From positions 620,001-684,000 of the forward strand of contig JAWKAU010000036.1 in the NCBI GenBank assembly GCA_033398695.1: 64,000 nt of DNA, read 5' to 3'. The notes under the pieces were generated by a model. The model did no database searches. It saw only the letters and a program-made list of their open reading frames with translations, and was not told the origin of the DNA. The position numbers were made by a program, and so were the translations under genes. Positions 24,476-36,194 of this stretch are shown here, one piece after another. Source of the DNA: Orobanche coerulescens. Lineage: Eukaryota > Streptophyta > Magnoliopsida > Lamiales > Orobanchaceae. The first letter of the stretch is position 1. Every line of letters begins with the position of its first letter.

Positions 24476-25026
24476 GTTTTATTCCATGCCGCATCGATAT
24501 GAACCCTCTTTTAGAATGATCTATCTTAAATCGCTTTAAGATTTTATCTATATAGAGGACTTGGAAAAAAACTTATCATTCTCTTTGATCTATCCCAGTA
24601 GAGTCGAATCCCAAGAATATAGGTTTCTTATCCCAAGTCTTTCATAGAGAAATTACTCGAAAGCCAAGCTTTCACAGAACTGAGCATTCCCACATCATTT
24701 CCTATTAATAGAATGTCATCCACACATAGTACTAAGAATGCGATCTAGCTCCCACTAACCCTCTTGTATACACAAGGGTCCTCTTCATTTTGCATGAAGT
24801 CAAACTCTTTGACTGCCTCGTCAAAACGAAGGTCCCAACTACATGAAGACTGCTACAGTCTATTTCATGGAGTCTGCATCCACCATTGCCAGGTCATTTG
24901 GTCGCGGGTCGGTCTCTTGTTTATCACCTGGAACCTTGTAGAAACCCAGTTCCTCCAAGTGCATAAAACTATACCTCTCAGGTAATTGAGACACCCTACT
25001 AGACCTACGAGGTGGTTGTACTTGTG
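24476..25026 (-). pseudogene. copia reverse transcriptase (element B), large internal deletion
   Basis: Only the end of RT remains. The active-site box reads CVDDILLIGND at about 24700-24735 (minus strand; Tyr changed to Cys compared with YVDD in A), followed by the ALYIDKI block near 24540. Upstream the segment VDADSMK at about 24865 is joined directly to SWDLRFDEAVKEFDF. The whole first catalytic block (QMDVKTAFLNG in A) is missing, so this copy cannot encode RT. Confidence 0.85.
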
Positions 25027-25989
25027 TTACAGAAGGTTCGGTTCCAATATCTTGCACATGTATCTCCTGAGGAGTTTCATTGTATTTTCCAAAGAAATAT
25101 TTCTACCTGCTCCGCCTTCCTGAATGAACTCATCTTCCAGGAAGTGTGCATGCAAAGCAACAACGATCTTTCGATCTTTGGATATGTAGAATAGATAACC
25201 CATCGCCTTAGATGGGAATCCAATGAAACGTCTCCTCACGGACATCGCTTCCATTTTGTCTACTTTAGTCTTCTTGACATAGGCGAGACATCCCCAAATC
25301 CTAATGTGATTAAGACTTGGTTTCCTGCCCTCCCACATCTCATGTAGAGTTTTAGGAATGGATTTGGAAGGACATCTGTTCAAGACGTAAGCGGCAGTTA
25401 GGAGTGTATACCCCCACAGGTAAATCGGTAAGTCAGTATAGCCCAGCATGGAACGGACCATGTTCAACAAAGTCTGGTTCCTTCTTTCTGACACACCATT
25501 TAACTGAGGAGTACCTGGAGGTGTTAGTTGTGAAACTATTCCATGTTCCTTAAGGAGCTCGTCAAACTCCGTACTCATATACTCGCCACCTCGGTCCTAC
25601 CGCAGTGCTTTGATATGATTACCAGTTTGTTTCTCGACTAGGGCCTTGAATTCCTGGAATTTCTCAAAGGCCTCGGATTTATGTTTCATTAAGTATGCAT
25701 AACCATACCTAGTATGATCATCTGTAAACGTAATGAAATATTGATATCCGTCACGTGCTGCTTCCAAAGCACCACATACGTCGGTATGTATTAATCCCAA
25801 TTTATTATCGGCTCTTTCAAAATTCCCTATAAAGGGGGACTTAGTCATTTTGCCTTTGAGGCCAGATTCATATGTAGGAAAGGGATCTGATCCCAATAGA
25901 CCCATAAGTCCATCTTTTTCCATCTTGTACACCTTGGTCTGACCAATATGACCAAGTCTAAGATGCCATTTCAAAACTTTCCCTACCAC
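25027..25989 (-). pseudogene. copia integrase (element B), broken
   Basis: Two long open pieces, 25989-25597 and 25578-25027, separated by a stop where SDRGGEY should begin. The zinc domain has WHLRLGH, but the CESC pair reads YESG, so two metal ligands are lost. Catalytic Asp in IHTDVCG and Glu in GVSERRNQT are present. The C-terminal block WGCLAYVKKTKVDKM is well preserved. It would make an inactive enzyme even if read through. Confidence 0.88.
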
Positions 25990-26330
25990 GTTTTCTAGTC
26001 ATAGTATTCACAACTACTTTGTTGCTGAGATTTAGATGATACAATCCATTTAACAATGTAGCAGTACCCACTAGTTTATTTTTGAAATAAATTTTGCAGG
26101 AACCATCACCAATGAAAAATGAAAAGTCTTTTCGGTCCATGACCAGAATGGATACAATGTTTTTATGCCCCTTGGGCAAAACAAGTACATCTTCTAAAGT
26201 CTGAACAAACCCGGATTCTAAATCCAAAAGAAGTGATCCTATGTCGGTTGCCTAGACACTATGCCCGCTTCCGACAGTGACCATTACTTCTCTAGCTCCA
26301 AGCTTCCTACTCTGTTCCAGATCCTGAAGT
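25990..26330 (-). pseudogene. copia protease (element B), catalytic segment deleted
   Basis: Reading the minus strand, the gag end (LHGT) is joined directly to QDLEQSRKLG near 26325. About 100 bases present in A and G, including the catalytic LDSGA motif, are missing. The remainder up to LVLPKGHKNIVSI and the link to integrase is readable (open piece 26227-25958). Confidence 0.85.
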
Positions 26331-27143
26331 GCCATGAAGAATCGGACACTCTCTAGCCCAGTGGCCCATCTCACCGCACTTGAGACAAGCGTCTTTCTTC
26401 TTGCTCTTTGGAACCATCGGGGCCTTGCCCTTACCCTTAAGGTCCTTAACTTATGGTCCAGTTTGCTTCTTAGTCTTTTTCTTCTTATTCTTAGACCTCG
26501 GAGGTCCAGAAGAAATCACAAGAGCAGACTCCTTCATCCGCGGAGTCTTCATCTGAGAGTGAGCGGTCACAAGTTTGTTCATTAGCCCAGCTAAATTACA
26601 TGCAATCTCATTGCAGTTAAAGTTCATAACAAACTGTGAGAAGGAATCAGGAAGAGACTGTAGGATAAGGTCGGTTTGGAGAGAAGTATCCATTTTAAAA
26701 TCAAGAGCCTCAAATCTCTCGATCATGGATATCATTTTCAGGACGTGTTCCCCAACCTTCTCACCTTCCTTCATCCTTGCACCGAACAGTTGCTTGGATA
26801 TCTCATATCTAGCAGTTCTGCTGTGCTCACCATAAAGCTCGGTTAAGTGAGATAGAATCTGCCTAGCAGAAGACATTTTCTCATGAGCTCTATAAAGCTC
26901 ATTAGACATAGAATCCATCATGTATGCATGGACTTTTACGTCATCCTTAACCCACTTTTCGTGGTTTTCGATCTCTTCCTGATTCGCTCTGGTCCGCACA
27001 GGAGGCGCTAGAATGTTTGTCTCCAAGACGTATCCCAGTGCCTCCATACTGAGGACAATCATCAGATTTTGGAGCCAGTCTACAAAGTTAGGTCCAATCA
27101 GGGTGTTCTTCTCGAGTAGAGTTGCGAGTGGATTCATTGTCAT
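26331..27143 (-). pseudogene. copia gag (element B), nearly intact N-terminal 230 codons
   Basis: Best preserved gag of this family in the window. It is open from MTMNPLATLLEKNTL at 27143 to a stop at 26451 (230 residues): N-terminal FVDWLQNLMIVL, central HLTELYGEHSRTARYE and KEGEKVGEHVLKMISMIER, LILQSLPDSFSQFVMNFN, then a Lys-rich tail. After the stop the zinc knuckle CLKCGEMGHWARECP is intact at about 26390-26345, so the gene needs only small repairs to be whole. Confidence 0.9.
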
Positions 27144-29018
27144 ATTGAAGTTATGTCTGCATTAAGTATAACAGATTAATTAGTGACTTGTTATATTATG
27201 ATCTGAGTATAGAATTAAGGTCTTTTCTATTCTTGTTACCCAGCTCCTACTATTTTTATCGGAACAACACACTCCCATGTGAAATCCAGAAGTATCGTCG
27301 CCCTACTTCATAGTGGTGATCGAGTTCTTTATAAATCTTAATAGAGGTTAACCGAACAGGTTTCTAGTCTATTAATTTTCATAAAGTGGTGTCCAACACC
27401 AACCCATCTAATGGATGATTCGATCTTCTTTTTCCCCTTGTTCACTCCCCTCAACCTATACGGTTTCTATGGTTCGTGAACAAGTTAAGTTTATACCATC
27501 GACGCAAATCAGTTTCACAATTGAATCTTATCGGGCAACCTATCAGGTTTCTAGGGATAAAATTTGCTCCAACCGAAGACATCCAATGCGCTCCCGGTAA
27601 TTTATCCATCCTCCCCGAATGACTACCCCGATAACTCGGAAGCATAGCACATCCGGTTTGGATTTCAATTTCTCGAAAGCTCGATGGAGGGAAGGAAAAC
27701 CTTGAAACCTTATAAACTCAATAATTTGTTGTGGGAGAATTTTCGCGATTAACGTGACACTTTGCACATTAATCATTTTAGCGCGTTTGTTGCATTCATA
27801 CAATATGAACAACCATTCACAACCTAGTTGCTACCATCATGTGGTTCATGGACCGTTCCTAGAAAACAAAAATTCCATAATCTAATTACTAGTCTTCGTC
27901 TTGAATCTTCGTCTTCTCGAAACAGATCTTCCTCCGGTCTTCGTCATTACATATAAATTTTACATTGAAAAATTGCATTCTAGATACAAATATTTCTAGT
28001 AAAATAAATAGGCTCAAAACGGCCTTTACAACCCAATTGAATAAAACGAACGATTCAAACTAAGTCCATGAACCACATCCCCATTCAAAAGCATTCATCC
28101 AATACAAATGGAAAACGAGAAGATTACATATGATCCAATCAATAATCAACAATAAATAGAATTGATCCAATTAATTCAACAATAATCGACAATTTAATTT
28201 TCGTCCGTAGTGTACCCTTAAAATATTTTCTTTGAATTTTCCCTCATCAAAATATCCAAATTAATGATTTTAATATAGGAAAATTCAATAATCGAAAATA
28301 TCCTGAAAAACGAGACCCAGTACCCGACAGCCTGGAAACTGCCATGCAGCACAAGGCACCCTGCCCGGCAGCGTACAAGCCATGCCCGGCAGCCTACAGG
28401 ACGCGCCCGGCTCCAGACAGGAAAGGGGGACCGACCATGCCCGGACACGCCCGGCAGAATACAACATGTACTCGGCCGGATACAGCAAGTGCTCGGGAGG
28501 ATACAACAAGCGCTCGGCTGGATCCAACAAGCACTCGGTCGGATACAGCAAGTGCTCGATAGGATACAACAACGTGCTCGGCCGGATCCAGCAAGCACTC
28601 GGCTGGATACAACAACGCGCTCGGCTGGATATAGCAAGTGCTCGGCACGATACAACAACGCGCTCGGCCGGATCCAACAAGCACTTTTGGATATAGAACG
28701 CTCGCACCGACTCGTCGAGAATACGGCAAGCGTCGACCCGCAGGCGGACGTGCTACGAACTTGGCGGTTGTATAGAAAATCTTCCAATGATTGGATACAA
28801 CTCGTTTTCGGGCAGATTTCTAAAATCCTGTTATTCCTGATCTATATATTATTAATATAAATCATATTTCCAAGAAAAACCTGATTTATACCATAACATA
28901 AAATCACGGAAAAACGACACTACGATGAACAATAAAATATCTACGATTATCAAAGTGATTCTAAATCACAAAATAAGCATTCCAAATGCTAAATATCATA
29001 TATATGATCGCAAGATCT
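27144..29018 (-). other. Leader of element B
   Basis: About 1.9 kb between primer site and gag, matching the leader of A. It has no gene apart from open frames created by the GC-rich tandem array at 28455-28690. The remainder is AT-rich. Confidence 0.7.
28455..28690. repeat. Tandem array, about 21-22-bp unit, in B leader
   Basis: About eleven units of the form GCTCGGCYGGATMCAACAAG lie head to tail in the leader close to the primer site. The unit length is near, but not exactly, a multiple of three, and units vary, so open frames on both strands are a by-product. A holds a far more decayed version at about 240-480. It is an expansion inside the RNA leader; a role in packaging or translation is only possible. 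Confidence 0.8.
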
Positions 29019-29031
29019 CGCTCCGATACCA
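29019..29031 (-). other. Primer-binding site of element B
   Basis: Minus-strand TGGTATCGGAGCG, tRNA-iMet type, one base inside the 5' LTR boundary at 29033. Confidence 0.85.
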
Positions 29032-30720
29032 CTGTTGGGATTCGGTGCCTAAAACGAAGGCCCAGCGGAAGCAGTAAAACAAAAATTAATTCGATCCGAA
29101 TCCCTACGAGGATCGATCGAGCTACGCATATACGAATATAAAATAAACAATGGAAGATTCGAAATCATATCCTTGTCGTCCGTTGATTATATGGAGTTCG
29201 TTCTCTTGAGCTATTCCCCAAACGATCCAAAATGCTCCGAGCCCTTAAATGATCCAATGCCGAAAAAACCGCGTCTCTACTTGTCACGCGTCGGAGAAAC
29301 GAACGGAATGACAACGCTAGATTAACCTCTAAGGTTACGACTAGAATCAAGTGATGAAGCTTTATTATTTTAACACTCTAATTTATATCTCTCAATTTTA
29401 TCTCTTGATATTTTCTCCAAGAATATATCTCAAGAACAATGAATAAATGTGAAGACTTGAAGAAAAACTCTCTCTCTTTCTCTAGCTCAAATCACATATG
29501 TATTATCAATGTGATAAGATGAGAGTAGTCTTCCTTTTATTCTTCCAACCATATCTCCTCAAGCCCCCTTTACCATAAAATAAGAGATTTGATATCCCAT
29601 AAGTCATAAGTCTTACACCAACCATATCAAGACAAAGACCAAGGTAAGGAGTCAAGGTGGGGGGCGGCCTCTAGAAGGAATCGGATGAGTCTGGTTCGTT
29701 TCAAACTCCCGTGAGTCCAAACAGATAAACTCCGATTCCGTTCCGATGTATTTATATCGATCAATTAATCTAATTATTTAATAATATCAAATACATAATG
29801 ACATAATTAATTTCTCCAAGAAATAATTATATTCATGAATTAAATTAATCACCCGGTAATTTATTTAATTCATTAGGCCGTAAATTAATTTATCCAATAA
29901 ATTAATTTAGACATCAAATGTCCCAATTAATTAGATATCCAGTATCTAATATTCATAATGAGAGAATAAGTGTGATTCATTCCATTGTCAATCCTATTGC
30001 GCGACTCGGTAGGTCCGTCTCAGTCAGCAATGGGAGGAACCAAAGAGTAGTAGCACTACCTAGCCAGCCTGGCGGCCTACACTGTACCCCAACTGAGAAC
30101 GAATGATTGGGATCATTCAAGAACCATTCTGTCGTGAATACCAATATACGTATAAACCCTTCTTTCAAATGTCTCGATCAAGTTATAGGGTCACGGTCAG
30201 TCAAACCCTATCTGTTACTTGACGCTATGTATGCGTTAATGCAAATCGAGATCATCGAGCTCTCGTGTATTCAATACAACTAGCTCTAATGCTTTGGCCA
30301 AAGACTTATGATCTCATCTGCCAATAACCGCATAGGACATTTAACCCGCTCACTAATGGGAGAAAGAATTCTATCTTGGTATTCAGTAGGACCTGCTACT
30401 TGCCCGTCAAGATGCACGTCGAGGTTGACCCCCGCCTCCCAGTTTACAGGGTGGAACTACTCTAATGAAAATCTTGACGTCACAAGCACATCCCTACTAA
30501 ATCCTCAAGTCGAAGGTTCACAAATACCTATCACAACCTTTCGATTCCATCATTGATTGTCCCGAAGTGAAATCCGTGTGACGAATCGAGAGTGAGTCGG
30601 TTCGAGTATACTAATCCAATCAGCATGCCTATAACGTGTGCTCCCACTAACCATTAGGGTTCGACAAGCACTCTCCATGTCAAAGAACATGTCATACAAG
30701 TCTTCACATAAACTTAACGC

Positions 30721-32302
30721 TGACACGTTCTTAGTGTAACTATCGCAAGTGCACGATATCGTATCAAGTAGTAAAGTGGACTTTTTGAGTCCGGTTTACA
30801 GATCCCACAAGGAAGTTTGGTTATAATTTGAATTATACACTATTAGTCTATTTTTATAGATAAGATAAGTGAAACACACAATTAAAAAGTTTGATTTAAT
30901 AATTGCAAAGAAAATGCAATATTAGTTCTAATTATTTTAAGGAAATAAAAAGATAGCAATAATAATAGATTGATTAATGATAAAATGACATAGTTGGGAT
31001 TACAAACTTAGTTCGTCATTAGTTATAGAAGATGTATAGGAGATCATAAGATGAATTTACTTATTATGTTGTGTAGATTTTATTTTCCTTAAAAAGACGG
31101 TTTCTCTTTCGAACTATAAAACGCCCCTTACATATTGAATCAATCCACTATATTTCTATGTTGATTGGCTTCAATACATAGCATTAGGATTTATGAAAAT
31201 AACTCAATGAATCATCTAAGTACTAGAGGTATATTTCTATCCCCTAGAACAACTTAGAGTGAAGATCATTTGATCTAATCAAACATATTTTCTTTCGAAA
31301 CATATGAAGACCATAAATATCATCATTTATTGGCCAAATAAATAAAGATTGTTAAAACAATGAAAATCACACACAATAATAAGTAATTCACAATAGATCT
31401 TTATACAAACATAAATTACATGACTAACCTTGTTTATAATCCCAACTAAAGGTTACTTAGCCCATGAAGGGTTTATTATACATATTACAAGCTTTTGTGG
31501 TCATTATTAGTTGAATCAAGAGAAAGAATTGATCCTAACTCCCTTAGTAGATAAAGGAGATAAAACCAATAAACTCTCTGAACAACATATGCTATACCAC
31601 ACTTACAAATATCACTCAAGAATACAAGTGTGTTCTTCACACAAAAAGAAAAGTTTACAAAAAATGGAAAATTATAAGATGAATGATCAATGATGAAGGA
31701 TCTAAGGGGTCTATTTATACACCTAAAGTTATCTAATAGCTCCAAAACTCCAGCATTATTACATTAGATCGGATCAATGCCAGCCATCCCCTCAATAATA
31801 CACAAAAAGTATAAAAAATTAGACAAATCATAACAATCTGTCAAGAGTTACGGTCGTAACATTCAGGAGTTACGGCCGTAACAAGGATGACTTACGGCCG
31901 TAACTCCTGAATGTTACGGCCGTAACTTGGCTTCGTCAATTTGTTCCCTGGTTGCTTTGAGAGTTACGTTTTCAGCCCAGAATTTCTCAGACTTTGCGTT
32001 TTTGCCCCAAATCTTCTTCAGATGATAACTTTTGATATATAACTCTGATTTTGAATCCGGAAAGACTGCCGAATTCGTCTCGGAAAGCCCTACAGCATGA
32101 ATATATCAAAATTCAACAAAGAGAATATTTAATAAACATGTTATTTCTTGAGTAAATCAGTTATTTAATCCGATCATCATCCGATAAAAATAAAATTATT
32201 AAAACTAATTAATTAAAAGCAACAAACGAGTAGACTAGCTCAATTATGGGTGAATTTTATCGATACAAACCATGGATAAGTGTACAAAAATGACAATTAT
32301 CA
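30721..32302 (-). repeat. 3' LTR of element H
   Basis: 1,582 bp. It differs from the right LTR by scattered substitutions and two compensating indels: the right copy has an extra 22-bp palindrome-containing segment, and the left copy keeps about 22 bp around 32158-32182 that the right copy lacks. The TATA box on the minus strand is GGTGTATAAATAGACC at about 31709-31724. Confidence 0.9.
31847..31926 (-). promoter_or_regulatory. Palindrome array GTTACGGCCGTAAC in H 3' LTR
   Basis: Four copies at 31847-31860 (one mismatch), 31869-31882, 31892-31903 (12-base core) and 31913-31926, about 120-200 bases upstream of the TATA box on the minus strand. Flanks also mirror each other (ATTCAGGA / TCCTGAAT), so the block as a whole is a larger inverted repeat able to fold. 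Confidence 0.75.
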
Positions 32303-32325
32303 CACCCTCAAACTTGAATTCTTGC
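32303..32325 (-). other. Polypurine tract of element H
   Basis: Minus strand TTCAAGTTTGAGGGTG ends exactly where the LTR begins (TGATAATTG). This CAAGTTTGRGGGTG motif is the usual 3' tract of Athila/Tat elements. Confidence 0.75.
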
Positions 32326-33177
32326 GAGTCCCGAGCAAGACTCTTTATTATTCATGCTCCAAAAATAAAAATAAATATAAAACAAAAATAATAAAATTAA
32401 TACACACATAAATTAAAATATAAAAAGAGAAAAGGAGATCAAAATGCCATTAATACACAACAACCAGCTTATACAGGAGATATAAATGAATCAAGATTCA
32501 AAATAAATCTACAAATGATTTTGAAGTTAAAACACGGTTTTAGTATTGTAATTCCAAAATGTAAGGTTTCCCCCCAAAAGGTTGATTATTTCTTTCCCAC
32601 TCGTGATACACACGACTCCCTTTAATGGTTGCTCTTGATCACTCGTTTATTTTTCGACTCAATATGAAGAAGAATTTCATTGGCGTCATCAAATATTGTG
32701 ATTATTCACGAAATTGAGTGTATTGAAATTCAGCCGCTAATTAATTCAAATCTGCTCATAAACTACATCCCTTTTAGTGATAGCTTTCACACCATTATTT
32801 GATAACGTGTAGCTCTTTTCACTAACACAATTTCTATCTCATTTTTTTAAAAGGTGATAGCTTTCACACCGTTATTTGCTAACGTGTAGCTCTTTTCACC
32901 AATTTTTCTGAGACGGCAGCTACGCACCAACAATGGTTAGTCCTTTATTTTTCGCAAAACTTAAGACCTCCAAAATTAGGCAGCTGTTGCTGCTCAACAT
33001 TTCTCCTTTTCGTCATTTTTTTAGGTGATATCTTTCACACCGTTATTTGCAAACGTGTAGCTCTTTTCACCAATGACTCATTTTTTTTTAGGGAATAGAA
33101 TTTTTGCAGAAAATCATTTTTTAGTTAAGCATGAAAAATCAAAAACTCTACAAATTAAGTAAATTTCAGTTCTATTT
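32326..33177 (-). other. 3' non-coding region of H with three hairpin repeats
   Basis: No coding sequence. Three copies of a 48-50-bp unit occur at about 32777-32826, 32852-32902 and 33024-33074. Each begins GGTGATAGCTTTCACACCG (or a variant) and ends ACGTGTAGCTCTTTTCACC. Arms within a unit are partly complementary (GGTGA/TCACC, AGCT/AGCT, ACAC/GTGT, GTTA/TAAC), giving an imperfect hairpin with a loop near TTTGC. The remainder is A/T-rich. Confidence 0.7.
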
Positions 33178-33413
33178 TGTAATACCCAGTTGTAATTCAG
33201 TCATTATCGTTCAGTTCTTATCATTCAGTAATTGTCACTCAGTAATTTTTTTCGCTCATTAATGATCATTCATCGTTCATTTCATTTATTGTATTCACCG
33301 TTCGGAGTATATTGGTACTGCATATCAGTGTTATTTCATCATTCAACCCGGTTGGATAGTCGGGCCGAGCGTATCATCATCGTCATCTTCATGTTGGGCT
33401 GTGTGTGAGGAGT

Positions 33414-33980
33414 AACGCACGCTACGTACTCTATTTAGCGCGCGCTAATTGAGTACAGGTAGCGCACGCTACCACTCAGCATTAGCGCACGCTAATGTTG
33501 TCCTGGCTGCAGTCCAAAAGGCACTGGACTGCAGGTGAGTTATATGTAGCGCACACTACGAATGGTAAGTAGTGCGCGCTAGTAGGCCGGAGTAACGCAC
33601 GCTATGCAGTCGGTATAGAGCGCGCTAAGGTCGAATCTGGTTGAGTCCAGTGGCTACTGGACTGCATTGGATTAATTCATAGCGCACGCTATGAGTGGTT
33701 TTTAGCGTACGCAATCGATATTGTAGAGCACGCTAAATATTGATTGTAGCGCATGCTACCGCGATCAGATCAGAGGACAGAAGGTTCTGGACTCCAGTAC
33801 TGGGCATCAGATAATTCGTTAGCGCACGCTAACATTTTGGGTTTAGCGCACGCTAAGTGTTCAGCCGTAGCGCACGCTACAAAAAGGTACGTAGCGCGCG
33901 CTACCGTTGTCGGACAGTGAGTACTGGACTTACCATAACACCCGTTAGCGCACGCTAAGAACTGGGGCTAGCGCACGCTA
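33414..33980 (+). promoter_or_regulatory. Palindrome array TAGCGCRCGCTA in F 5' LTR
   Basis: About sixteen copies of TAGCGCACGCTA or TAGCGCGCGCTA (the latter a perfect palindrome) and near variants, spaced 20-60 bases. The last copy ends 11 bases before the TATA box. Comparison with the other LTR shows that many differences between copies are C/T or G/A changes at CpG inside the motif, as expected of methylated DNA. Confidence 0.8.
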
Positions 33981-33990
33981 CACTGGAATT

Positions 33991-34000
33991 TCTATAAATT
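33991..34000 (+). promoter_or_regulatory. TATA box of F 5' LTR
   Basis: TCTATAAATT directly after the last palindrome copy, with downstream GGACAGTGTAG. E has the same core (TCTATAAATAGGACAGT, minus strand). The 3' LTR copy is at about 40928-40936. Confidence 0.7.
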
Positions 34001-35643
34001 GGACAGTGTAGCCCAGATTTCGTCATTTGTCATTTCTTCTTTTCTCTCTTCGGTTCCGGGCGATTTGGAGCGATATGGAGAGTATTCTTCGAGGTGTAAT
34101 CATCAATCATCATCTTCAAGCGTATAAGCCGGAGTAATCATCATTTCATCACCTCCAAACATCAAATATAAGGTATTAATCTCTTGGATCTAGAATTCGA
34201 ATTTTTGGATTTTTCCTTCCGATTTCTTCGTGTAAGCTTGGATTATTGTTGGAATATGTTAGATATGAATTATCTACCTTGGATAAAAATATTCCTACGG
34301 ATTTAATGGCTATTTTGGGGATTAATTCAAGAACCCTTTGGGTTGACTTCTGTTAATTTGGGGATTTTCCGATTGATGTTGTGTAATCTTGAATTGTGGA
34401 TTCCTATTGGATTATTGATGTCATTGATATTGTTTTTCTGGTTTGAATCAATCATTTGAAAGTTGGTTTCGATAATTTGGGTTTGGTTATAACCGACGGG
34501 AAGGATATTCTCAACGTATTCGTTAGAGTACATCTACGAGTTTGGATATTGTTGTGTCGACGTTTGATATGGTTGTAATTGTGTTTGATAGGTATATTGA
34601 ATGGATTATTGGTAATTGTGTTATTCAAGGTTGTTCGAGCAACCAGCATTTCATTTAGGACGTTGTTCGTGGACAGACATTCTTCACCGGTTGAGTAAGT
34701 TAATTCTTACTCGGTTAAAAGGATATTCATTCCTTTTGTTATTGTTCATTCATAATCATAATTCATTCATCATTGTATTAACCGTATTAAGATTTGTAAT
34801 TGTCGAATAATCACTTCATTCACGAGGAACGACGGTTCCAATCATTTCATTGAGTTATCAATCACTTCACTGTTATTTCCATCTCGGTGAGTCATTCTTG
34901 AACTTGTTGAATTATTATTCATTGATATTCATTGTGGTCATTCTCGTTCATATGACCTTATGGGTTCATATTGCGTGGCCGGGTGCGGATGTGTGGAATT
35001 TTTAGTCGGGCACGCTATGGCCATGTATTGGGAGTGATACATTGGGCTGTGCACACGGTAAAGATTAACTCCGTGAGACTAATTAGGTACAAGGACGGGT
35101 GTGTCCGGTCATCTGTCTTGTACACTTGCACAGAACACTACGGGCGTACTATGATACTCCTCTTCAGCGTAATTCATAACTAAGGATATTTTATAACTAA
35201 AGATATATCACGATTGTGTATTTTCAACTCTTGAGGATTGTTGTTCTGTGTAACTGACCCCGGCTGGGGATTTTGTTTTTCAGGTCATGGCAAGGCAAAA
35301 GCACGTGAATAGCTTGCTGACGGCGAAGAGTCCCAGTGATACTAGTAAGGGGCCCTATTCTTTCCAGTTATTCATATTGTTGTCATTTATTTTCCACTGC
35401 AGATTTTCATTTAGATACTCCGTTTCATTCATTGTTGTGTATTTTATCTTCATATAAAATACACTAGTATTCGGTATTGTCCTGGTGTGTTGTAATTGAA
35501 CTCCTCATCGGAGTAATTATTGTTGTAATGTGGTTCGGTACTACATTTACCCTGTGTAATTCATTCATTTTCATTTGCCTGGTGGGTCCCAGTCGGGGAT
35601 CTACGGCACTGTAATATCCGCCTAGTTTGGGGTGTTACAGAGT

Positions 35644-35656
35644 CGGTATCGGAGCG
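35644..35656 (+). other. Primer-binding site of element F
   Basis: CGGTATCGGAGCG, tRNA-iMet type with a changed first base, four bases after the LTR end at 35639. The leader (35657-36194) has no gene. Confidence 0.75.
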
Positions 35657-36194
35657 TGGTTTTGAATACTACCTTCCGAGTCATGTCTCATTTGAAATCA
35701 TCGTCATTGGACTAGTATCATTAGACTTTCGCGTCACGTGTGACCTCTGCAGATGCCGAGCCAATCAAACCGAAAGAACTGTAAGACTTCTAACGCCATG
35801 GTATAATTTCTGGCAATAATTATTCATTCATAATTCAATAGTTAACAATCCTCAAACATCATTTTCATTTTAATCATGTTGATCATATTAATTCATTATT
35901 CACTCAATTCATTTCATTACACAGTTGATGATCAGGACGATCATGTTAACTCATTAATCACTTAATTCATGTCATTACTCAGTTGTTGATCTGGAAGATC
36001 ATATCTTTAACCTTGTTAATTTGTTCAAGATTATCATTTCAATAATTTCATTAGATAATCATGTCACCTCAGTTAATCATTCATGTAATTACTGTGTTAT
36101 AGCGCATATGCACATTTTCATCATTTCATGACGTAAATCATAATGCGGTACTTATACGGGATCTATGATTATCATGTGACCTTCTTACTTCAGT

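Larger units (their letters stand above)
33178..35639 (+). repeat. 5' LTR of element F
   Basis: 2,462 bp. U3 (33178 to about 33990) contains the palindrome array, followed by the TATA box at 33991-34000; transcription would start about 30 bases on. The remainder to 35639 has no gene: open frames at 34327-35183 are not related to known proteins, and similar frames recur in the 3' LTR simply because the LTRs match. Confidence 0.92.

Noticed and set aside
28218..28787. Open frame of 189 codons (minus) with Cys/Ser/Arg-rich repeated peptide
   Set aside because: It lies in the 21-22-bp tandem array and is open in several frames on both strands; no domain, and not kept in A.
31847..31926. Palindrome arrays considered as a CRISPR array
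   Set aside because: Repeats are 12-14 bases, spacers are irregular and conserved between LTRs, there are no cas genes, and the DNA is plant.
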